29,320 nucleotides of DNA from Flavobacteriaceae bacterium UBA5544. Its GTDB lineage: Bacteria > Bacteroidota > Bacteroidia > Flavobacteriales > Flavobacteriaceae. The stretch spans positions 200,498-229,817 of the forward strand of contig DINI01000006.1 in the NCBI GenBank assembly GCA_002426755.1, read 5' to 3'. The notes under the pieces are model-generated. The model made no database searches. It had not been told where the DNA came from and worked only from the letters and a program-made list of their open reading frames with translations. The position numbers and the translations under genes are program-made. Below, piece after piece: positions 24,004-29,320 of this stretch (position 1 is the first letter of the stretch; every line of letters starts with the position of its first letter).

Positions 24004-24822
24004 CTATTTGGCAAGTCCGGCCACGTAGGTATAAATATAATCCCCATGTCTGCCATCAAAATATTTCGCAGTCTTTTCTTCCATGGCTTTTCTGGACGCT
24101 TCATCTTTCCAATATGCTTCATAAAGTTCGGTATCCTTATCAAACATTTTGTCCAAGTCCGCCAAAGAATCCAAGAAAAAGGCCTCTATGGCTTCTGTTC
24201 TGTCAGAACCCCAGGCGTGTGCCATTGGATAATAAGCTTTGATATATTCATTTTTGTTGGTGACGTTGTCAAAGTACTCTTTGTCCAACGCATCAAATTC
24301 TTCATCGGACCCTTCGCCAAACGCAAAATGGCCTTTACGCACGTAGCAAATCATGTCCTTGGTTGGTGCCGTCGTCATACCTTTTGCATTGGGCATAGTT
24401 GCATAAATTTCGTCGGAATGGTTATCCGAATAGTAGGCGTTTCTCTTTTTGAAAAAGGCAGTTCGAGCTTTTTCATCTGACCACGCCGCTTTTGCAAGTT
24501 CAGCATTCCTATCGGCTGCTTTACCAATTGCTTCCCAAGTAGGATAGGTTTGAACATATAACAATTCGGTATTGTCCGGTGTCATTCGATGCAAATAAAA
24601 AGAGGCACTTGCGACGTGCTCATTTTTCATCGTGACTTTATCCAAATATTCCTTTTCGACTGCTTTCCATTCGTCCATTTTAAAGTCTTTGTTGTCCATA
24701 TTCCAATGCATCGTGGTAACAGTAACAAATTGTGGACGGGTTTGTTCCTGGGCAAAAGTAGAAATGTTGCACAGTAAAAGCATGACAGCCAATACCATGA
24801 AAAATCGGTTGATTGTTTTCAT
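24004..24822 (-). CDS. Secreted protein of two tandem homologous alpha/beta domains, function unknown
   Basis: I do not recognise a named function. The 272 residues start with a signal peptide (INRFFMVLAVMLLLCNISTFAQ). The mature protein is a duplication. Repeat 1 (about 30-145) and repeat 2 (about 156-270) share EWKAVEKEYLDKVTMKNEHV against EFDALDKEYFDNVTNKNEYI, and SDEKARTAFFKKRNAYYSDNHSDEIY against KDEASRKAMEEKTAKYFDGRHGDYIY at their ends. The length and strand-helix pattern suggest ferredoxin-like dimeric alpha/beta-barrel domains (NIPSNAP/EthD-like), so the two repeats may form one intramolecular barrel. It stands alone with its own terminator, and the 225-bp gap upstream holds only regulatory DNA and the next terminator. 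Confidence 0.8.
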   Translation of the reverse strand: MKTINRFFMVLAVMLLLCNISTFAQEQTRPQFVTVTTMHWNMDNKDFKMDEWKAVEKEYLDKVTMKNEHVASASFYLHRMTPDNTELLYVQTYPTWEAIGKAADRNAELAKAAWSDEKARTAFFKKRNAYYSDNHSDEIYATMPNAKGMTTAPTKDMICYVRKGHFAFGEGSDEEFDALDKEYFDNVTNKNEYIKAYYPMAHAWGSDRTEAIEAFFLDSLADLDKMFDKDTELYEAYWKDEASRKAMEEKTAKYFDGRHGDYIYTYVAGLAK

Positions 24823-24939
24823 AATAGTAAATGTTTAAAATTAGTATAATGGTTAAATAAATACGCCTTTAAAGATTTAGGACTGTCTTTAACTGATGTA
24901 ATCGATGATGTGCTATCAATCGTTTTTTGTGGAGAGAAT

Positions 24940-24947
24940 CAAATATA
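24940..24947 (-). promoter_or_regulatory. Possible -7 element for the duplicated-domain gene
   Basis: On the minus strand TATATTTG matches TAnnTTTG exactly, about 118 bp before the start codon at 24822. The -33 partner is not evident. Confidence 0.35.
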
Positions 24948-24994
24948 CGAAAAAAATATTTTTTATGTATTTGATTATTAAATATTTATTAAAT

Positions 24995-25028
24995 AAAAAA
25001 AGGCTTACATAATTCTGTAAGCCTTTTC
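24995..25028 (-). terminator. Rho-independent terminator of the ruvC/hemW-to-PhnA run
   Basis: AAAAGGCTTACA (24998-25009) and TGTAAGCCTTTT (25016-25027) form a perfect 12-bp stem with a 6-nt loop. On the minus strand it ends in a long T-run. It lies 20 bp beyond the PhnA-type stop. Confidence 0.88.
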
Positions 25029-25047
25029 TTTAGTCTCGATTTCAATA

Positions 25048-25626
25048 TTAGGATTTCTTGACGTATTTGGTAATGATGACTATCTGTTGGCCATCCACTT
25101 TACCTTCGATGTATTCGGCATTTTCATGGTCAAGCCGAATATTTCTCACAGCAGTTCCTTGTTTGGCAACCATACTTGACCCTTTTACTTTTAAATCCTT
25201 TATCAACACGACTGAATCGCCATATTCCAAAATAACACCATTCACATCGCGATGGATGATTTTGCTTGATTCATCTTCATGTTCACCAGTAGCTCTTGCC
25301 AATGCTAAAGCTTCATCATCGAGATACATCATGTCCAACAAATCTTTTGGCCAACCTTCTCCTTTCAACCTCTGAAGCATTCTCCAAGCCATTATTTGTA
25401 CTGCCACGTGCTCACTCCACATACTGTCATTGAGGCAACGCCAATGGTTTGGATGCATGTCCGCCTTACCTTCAATTTGGTCCAAACAGGTTTTGCACAC
25501 CAAAACATCGTTGGCCACATTTTCGTTTAACGATGGCGGAATGGTGTATTGCGACAGTTTTTCGTTTGAAGTGCACAGTTCACATTGATTATTGCTTCGG
25601 TCTTGAAGCATTTGGAGGACGCTCAT
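25048..25626 (-). CDS. PhnA-domain zinc-ribbon protein
   Basis: A 192-residue member of the PhnA/YjdM-like family, known by its historical link to phosphonate genes but with no proven role in phosphonate use. An N-terminal zinc ribbon has Cys15-x-x-Cys18 and Cys44-x-x-Cys47. The C-terminal PhnA domain reads SVVLIKDLKVKGSS, then KQGTAVRNIRLDHENAEYIEGKVDGQQIVIITKYVKK, the usual end. Between them is a helical W-rich linker (MWSEHVAVQIMAWRML). No phosphonate genes are nearby. It is the last gene of the run, 55 bp after the YjbR gene and just before a strong terminator. Confidence 0.87.
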   Translation of the reverse strand: MSVLQMLQDRSNNQCELCTSNEKLSQYTIPPSLNENVANDVLVCKTCLDQIEGKADMHPNHWRCLNDSMWSEHVAVQIMAWRMLQRLKGEGWPKDLLDMMYLDDEALALARATGEHEDESSKIIHRDVNGVILEYGDSVVLIKDLKVKGSSMVAKQGTAVRNIRLDHENAEYIEGKVDGQQIVIITKYVKKS

Positions 25627-25681
25627 ATAGCTTTATGTTTTTGATTGAGAAATGAAATTTCTGAAAGGCAAATTTATCACT

Positions 25682-26044
25682 TTATTGAAGAGATTCTCGC
25701 ATTTTTTTGGTCATTCCCTTCACCACCATGTCATACGAATGGTCAATGAGTTCTGATAGAAATTTCGGGGAAATCTCTCCAGAATTTAAAGACACTGTAT
25801 TCCAATGTGTTTTGCTCATATGCCAACCTGGATTGATACTATCATACTCGGCACGCAATTCTTGGGCATAATCTGGGTCACATTTTAGGTTGATGGATTT
25901 TTCGCCTTTTTCCCATTTTTCCAAACCGACCAGTGCAAACATTTTTCCCAGAACTTTAAACACAAGCGTATCCGCATCAAAAGGAAAATCTTCCGTGACA
26001 CCCTTTTTTGAAATGCAATACTCTTGAAGTTGTTCGATGTTCAT
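25682..26044 (-). CDS. MmcQ/YjbR-family protein
   Basis: A 120-residue protein of the YjbR family, whose fold resembles a double-wing DNA-binding module. Family features are the N-terminal LQEYCISKKGVTEDFPFD, the core VFKVLGKMFALV, INLKCDPDYAQELR, and the INPGWHMSKTHWNTV segment. A biological role has not been fixed for the family. It starts 5 bp after the GNAT gene, so it is part of the same transcript. Confidence 0.88.
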   Translation of the reverse strand: MNIEQLQEYCISKKGVTEDFPFDADTLVFKVLGKMFALVGLEKWEKGEKSINLKCDPDYAQELRAEYDSINPGWHMSKTHWNTVSLNSGEISPKFLSELIDHSYDMVVKGMTKKMRESLQ

Positions 26045-26049
26045 CTAAA

Positions 26050-26451
26050 TTATTTTAAAATTCGTTCCATGACTTTTTCGGGATGCTTCAACTCGGTATA
26101 TCCAAATTGTTGGTACAATCCATGAGCATCAGAAGTTTTAAGCATCCATACTTTACACGACTGCAATTGAGGATTCTCGTTGATGGCTTTCATCAATTGC
26201 TTGGAGTATCCTTTGCCTCTATGTTCTGGTAACACAAAAACATCCATTAAGTAAGCAAATACTGTATAATCAGTAGCAATTCTCGCAAAACCTATTTGAT
26301 TTCCATCTAAATACAATCCAAAACATAAGCAATGTTCAATTGTTTTTTTCACTTCATCCGTTGTTCGACCTTTTGCCCAATAGGTTTCGGTTAAAAATTG
26401 ATGGATGACTTCAATTTGCAATTTATTTTTATCAGTAGAAATTTCTATCAT
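26050..26451 (-). CDS. GNAT-family N-acetyltransferase
   Basis: A 133-residue acetyl-CoA-dependent acyltransferase. The acetyl-CoA binding motif is VFVLPEHRGKGYSKQLMKAI, with R/G-x-G-x-G/Y residues at 78-82, preceded by the strand VFAYLMD, and the C-terminal YQQFGYTEL is typical of the family. The acceptor substrate is unknown. It overlaps the DUF4260 gene by 4 bp (ATGA), indicating coupled translation. Confidence 0.9.
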   Translation of the reverse strand: MIEISTDKNKLQIEVIHQFLTETYWAKGRTTDEVKKTIEHCLCFGLYLDGNQIGFARIATDYTVFAYLMDVFVLPEHRGKGYSKQLMKAINENPQLQSCKVWMLKTSDAHGLYQQFGYTELKHPEKVMERILK

Positions 26452-26804
26452 TGGTTGCCTATTTTACCCAAATGCGTGTCATGAAATGAGGTGTTATATT
26501 TTAAGCCATAACCAAAAATTCTGTCCATAGAAGCATGTGAAAACAGAATAATTCCAATTAATTGGACAATTTCATTAGACATGTAAACTCCAATTAAGTA
26601 AACCATAATGGCCAACCCTTTATGGTGAAAGATATTATAAAGGATGGCTCCAACCTTTGAATTCACCAAATAGCCAAGCATCCCAATATCTGGTGTTAAA
26701 ATAAGAAGCAAAAACCACCACCATGCAAAATCAAGCTGATTAAACGCAAAAATCCCTAACACAAACATGAACAACTCTTCCGTTTTTAAAACTGTTTTCA
26801 TCAT
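26448..26804 (-). CDS. DUF4260 family membrane protein
   Basis: A 118-residue protein with three or four predicted membrane helices (about 11-22, 27-48, 66-76, 80-90) and the conserved C-terminal signature MDRIFGYGLKYNTSFHDTHLGKIG. Function is unknown for the family. It overlaps both neighbours by 4 bp. Two in-frame ATG codons lie side by side at the start; the first gives the cleaner overlap with the cyclase stop. Confidence 0.85.
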   Translation of the reverse strand: MMKTVLKTEELFMFVLGIFAFNQLDFAWWWFLLLILTPDIGMLGYLVNSKVGAILYNIFHHKGLAIMVYLIGVYMSNEIVQLIGIILFSHASMDRIFGYGLKYNTSFHDTHLGKIGNQ

Positions 26805-27550
26805 TCCAAAATTTTATATAAAACCGGTTTACTTGGAGTTGCATCATTTTCAAAAGGTGCAATCTGTAGATTGAGCAGATAGCTACCGTCTTTTACTTTA
26901 TTCGGTACATAAATAAATTCCGTAATGGTACAATCCATCCTTCTGTTTCCGTCAAAATCCCAAAAAGCCTTATGAGATAACAATTTTCCACCATCGTGCT
27001 CTCTGTCTACACTTGGCAAATCTATCAACACATGTTTGATGCCTTTTTCCCGAATAAAAACCATCGCTTCTTCCAATAAATAAGTCCAATTGGTTTCAGA
27101 ATAGTGCCTATTTTTCTTTGCCTTCATATTTGGCATCGTGCGAATGACCAAAGCTTCTGGTGTTTTATCCTTTAACAGTATTTCTATCTGATTTTTTGAA
27201 ATCACTGTATCCTTAAAATATTTTTCAGGCGCTACTGAAATCAGCTCGGCAGTGAAAAAAAATTGCTTAAGGTTTTCATTGATGGAATGAAATTCTTTTG
27301 TGATATGTCCAATACATTCGGTATGTGTCCCGTGTGCATGCGGATTGAAATGAATGTTATTGAAATTAACATCGGCACCTTTTTCAATGCTACCAACCCA
27401 ATCACCCAGCTGTACAGGTTCAATCTCGGGTTTGCCGATATACCAGACATTGACATTCTCTTTAGTTGCTCGCAGTGGAATGGAAATGTCCAGCGGCTTC
27501 GATAAATCAACTTTAATTAATTGCGAATGATGTTCGATAATTGCTTTCAA
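26801..27550 (-). CDS. Cyclase-family protein (kynurenine formamidase-like metal hydrolase)
   Basis: A 249-residue member of the putative-cyclase/KynB superfamily (PF04199-type). The metal-binding signature appears as HAHGTHTECIGH, residues 71-82, against the common HxGTHxDxPxH, so Glu78 stands where Asp is usual and Cys79 replaces the typical Ala. The second conserved region HVLIDLPSVDREHDGG is also present. Known members are formamidases and related amide hydrolases. It overlaps hemW and the DUF4260 gene by 4 bp each. No tryptophan or kynurenine genes are nearby, so I do not assign a substrate. Confidence 0.85.
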   Translation of the reverse strand: MKAIIEHHSQLIKVDLSKPLDISIPLRATKENVNVWYIGKPEIEPVQLGDWVGSIEKGADVNFNNIHFNPHAHGTHTECIGHITKEFHSINENLKQFFFTAELISVAPEKYFKDTVISKNQIEILLKDKTPEALVIRTMPNMKAKKNRHYSETNWTYLLEEAMVFIREKGIKHVLIDLPSVDREHDGGKLLSHKAFWDFDGNRRMDCTITEFIYVPNKVKDGSYLLNLQIAPFENDATPSKPVLYKILE

Positions 27551-28710
27551 GATAAATTGATTTTAAATAGGTCTGAAGCGATACCATCGCTTAAAAATTT
27601 TCCCTTTTTGGTAACCAATAATTTGCCATCATCAAGATACAACAAATCTTCAATTATATGTTTTTGGGATTGCTCCAAAAGATAACTTTTATAATTGTCT
27701 CCAAAATCATGATGCACCTTTTCAAGGGAAACGCCCCAAATGGTGCGCAGACCTGTCATCACATATTCATTGTATTTATCAGTTGTTGAAAGTGTTTCGG
27801 TTTCTATTGGAAGAATATTCTGCTCTATAGACTTAATATATTTTGAATTGTTCCGCACATTCCAACCACGTTCGTTTCCATTAAATGAATGTGCAGAAGG
27901 TCCAATACCTAAATATGGCTTCCCTTGCCAATAGGCAGAATTGTTCTTGCTGAAATAATTGGGTTTTCCAAAGTTGGACAGCTCGTAATGCACAAATCCG
28001 GCTTCTTCCAGTTTTTCAATCAAGATATGAAATTGCTCTTGGGCCAAGTCCTCATCCACATTTTTAATGATGCCTTTTTTGATGAAGGATTCCAAAGCGG
28101 TTTTCGGTTCTACCGTTAAGGCGTAGCTTGAAATGTGTGGAATGTTGAAGGACAACGCCGTTTCGATATTTTCAATCCAACCTTCATTGCTCAAACCCGG
28201 AATGCCATAAATCAAATCGACCGAAATATTATCAAAGTGGCGAGTTGCCACAGACAAACTTTCTTTTGCTTCTTGACTGTTATGTGCACGATTCATCAAT
28301 TTTAAATCGTCTTCAAAAAAAGATTGGATGCCGATGGAAAGTCGGTTGATACCAATGGCTTTGACATCCTCAAAAAGAGTTCTCGACTTCGCTCGAACGG
28401 AAAGTCGCGAAGAAGATAAATCATCAGGATTGGCTTCCAATGTGATTTCTGGATGGTCTGCAACATCATAATTCTTGTAAACTTCATCAATCAACAATCG
28501 TAATTCTTCAATCGTTAATAAAGATGGCGTTCCACCTCCAAAGTAGATGGTTTCAACGGTTTGGTTTTTGAATTCGTCTTTGCGCATTACCAATTCTTTT
28601 GTCAATGCATTGACCAATTCACCTTTCTTTTTTAAAGATGTTGAAAAGTGAAAATCGCAATAGTGACATGCTTGTTTACAAAAGGGGATATGGATGTAGA
28701 TGCCGCTCAT
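27547..28710 (-). CDS. hemW: Radical SAM heme chaperone HemW, with an in-frame repeat insertion
   Basis: Oxygen-independent coproporphyrinogen oxidase-like protein, now understood as a heme chaperone. The 387 residues show the radical SAM cluster motif Cys11-x3-Cys15-x2-Cys18 (CKQACHYC), the SAM-binding TIYFGGGTPS (54-63), and the HemW-type INRLSIGIQSFFEDDL. Between the conserved PDDL and INRLSIGIQSF it contains a Ser/Arg-rich stretch (about 99-113), longer than I expect for the family. It is encoded in part by a near copy of one arm of the 17553-17606 palindrome. The insertion keeps the frame. The gene sits 88 bp after ruvC and overlaps the cyclase gene by 4 bp. Confidence 0.93.
   Translation of the reverse strand: MSGIYIHIPFCKQACHYCDFHFSTSLKKKGELVNALTKELVMRKDEFKNQTVETIYFGGGTPSLLTIEELRLLIDEVYKNYDVADHPEITLEANPDDLSSSRLSVRAKSRTLFEDVKAIGINRLSIGIQSFFEDDLKLMNRAHNSQEAKESLSVATRHFDNISVDLIYGIPGLSNEGWIENIETALSFNIPHISSYALTVEPKTALESFIKKGIIKNVDEDLAQEQFHILIEKLEEAGFVHYELSNFGKPNYFSKNNSAYWQGKPYLGIGPSAHSFNGNERGWNVRNNSKYIKSIEQNILPIETETLSTTDKYNEYVMTGLRTIWGVSLEKVHHDFGDNYKSYLLEQSQKHIIEDLLYLDDGKLLVTKKGKFLSDGIASDLFKINLS
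28379..28398. repeat. Palindromic-element arm inside the hemW coding sequence
   Basis: GTTCTCGACTTCGCTCGAAC matches 17581-17600 at 19 of 20 positions. It encodes residues V105-R-A-K-S-R110 of HemW on the minus strand. Only one arm is present, so no hairpin of the type seen at 17553 can form here. Confidence 0.85.
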
Positions 28711-28718
28711 TTAGTGTT

Positions 28719-28785
28719 CAGTTTTCAGTTGCAGTCTTCAGTATTAAATTCAAAAAATTTTAAGCAATAAGTCCATTGAAAACTG
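28719..28785. repeat. Inverted repeat in the ruvC-hemW gap
   Basis: CAGTTTTCA (28719-28727) and TGAAAACTG (28777-28785) form 9-bp arms 49 bp apart, with extra CAGTC/GACTG copies around them. The 88-bp gap contains no gene. Confidence 0.45.
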
Positions 28786-28798
28786 TGACTGCGACTGT

Positions 28799-29320
28799 TT
28801 ACTTTTTAACTCTATCTTCATTCTGCTTCACAAAAGCGCCCCAACCCGAATAACTTTTACCAACTTCAATTCGTCCTTCGTTATAAAAGTGACAAACCGC
28901 CGCTGCCAATCCATCGGTTGCATCGAGGTTTTTTGGCAAAGTTTTTAGATTCAACAAACTTTGTAACATTTTGGCGACTTGTTCTTTGCTGGCATTTCCA
29001 TTGCCCGTGATGGCCATTTTGATTTTTTTTGGAGAATATTCTGTGATTGGAATTTCCCGACTTAAGCCTGCTGCCATGGCAACACCCTGCGCTCGACCAA
29101 GTTTAAGCATACTTTGAACATTTTTTCCAAAAAACGGTGCTTCAATAGCGATTTCGTCCGGATGATGTGTGTCAATCAATTCAATAGTACGTTCAAAAAT
29201 CAATTTCAGCTTCAAGTAATGGTCGTCGTACTTTTTTAAATCCAATTCATTGAGTTGCATGAACTGCATCGATTTTCCCACGACTTTTATGAGTCCAAAA
29301 CCCATAATGGTCGTTCCTGG
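28799..29320 (-). CDS. ruvC: Holliday junction resolvase RuvC (partial, N-terminus cut by the window edge)
   Basis: Cleaves Holliday junctions with RuvAB. The reading frame stays open to the window edge: the codons before the internal ATG at 29305 read PGTTI, so the protein runs GxD-PGTTIMGFGLI and its true start lies outside. Visible motifs are IAIEAPFFGKNVQSMLKLGRAQG with the catalytic Glu, YSPKKIKMAITGNGNASKEQV, and DATDGLAAAVCH with the C-terminal acidic residues. The first catalytic Asp is beyond the edge. It is followed by hemW in the same direction. Confidence 0.95.
   Translation of the reverse strand, partial: PGTTIMGFGLIKVVGKSMQFMQLNELDLKKYDDHYLKLKLIFERTIELIDTHHPDEIAIEAPFFGKNVQSMLKLGRAQGVAMAAGLSREIPITEYSPKKIKMAITGNGNASKEQVAKMLQSLLNLKTLPKNLDATDGLAAAVCHFYNEGRIEVGKSYSGWGAFVKQNEDRVKK

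Noticed and set aside
24046..24480. 144-codon open frame on the plus strand
   Set aside because: It lies wholly opposite the duplicated-domain gene, whose signal peptide and internal homology show the minus strand is coding.
25048..25626. Phosphonate utilisation operon
   Set aside because: Only the PhnA-type protein is present; no phosphonatase, C-P lyase or transport genes are nearby.

Overview
The window looks like chromosomal DNA of a flavobacterium (Bacteroidota, probably Flavobacteriaceae). The evidence is an AT-rich composition, start sites without strong Shine-Dalgarno sequences, promoters of the TTTG-N19-TAnnTTTG type, a secreted peptidase with a type IX secretion (Por) sorting tail, a BlaI/M56 pair and a GntR/LacI-type hybrid regulator. 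I cannot name the genus. Almost everything is ordinary-density coding sequence. I see no phage, transposase, CRISPR array or integron.

Positions 1-7042 form a galactose/galactoside locus. On the minus strand a GntR-type regulator leads a tight operon: regulator, galM, galK, galT and the start of a secreted glycoside hydrolase that runs off the window. A secreted GH2 beta-galactosidase is transcribed divergently. The 84-bp spacer carries a partly palindromic direct repeat that is a good operator candidate. The secreted hydrolases would release galactose, which the Leloir enzymes then convert to glucose-1-phosphate.

Positions 7048-15832 hold independent genes: a bacterial topoisomerase IB, tRNA-Leu(TAG) with its own promoter and terminator, an M20 dipeptidase, a secreted M28 peptidase with a type IX sorting domain, a BlaI-M56 sensor pair with a clear self-regulatory promoter/operator, and a DUF4407 membrane protein. 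A small STAS-domain gene follows at 15832-16113.

Positions 16294-23972 are a trans-4-hydroxyproline catabolic operon with a divergent AraC-type regulator. In transcription order it encodes a dihydrodipicolinate-synthase-like deaminase, 2-oxoglutarate semialdehyde dehydrogenase, a secreted DUF885 metallopeptidase, 4-hydroxyproline 2-epimerase and a DadA-like FAD D-hydroxyproline dehydrogenase. The peptidase overlaps the genes on both sides, which suggests a role in supplying hydroxyproline from peptides. Both larger gaps in the operon hold palindromic repeat elements.

Positions 24004-29320 hold a secreted protein made of two tandem copies of one domain, then a minus-strand run ruvC (partial), hemW, cyclase, DUF4260, GNAT, YjbR and PhnA, several of them joined by 4-bp overlaps. 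hemW carries, in frame, a near copy of one arm of the palindromic element found in the hydroxyproline operon. I consider that the most unusual direct observation here. I found no clearly new multi-gene system. The best candidates for follow-up are the DUF885 peptidase within the hydroxyproline operon, the palindromic element inside hemW, and the duplicated proline-rich sensor region of the M56 protein.
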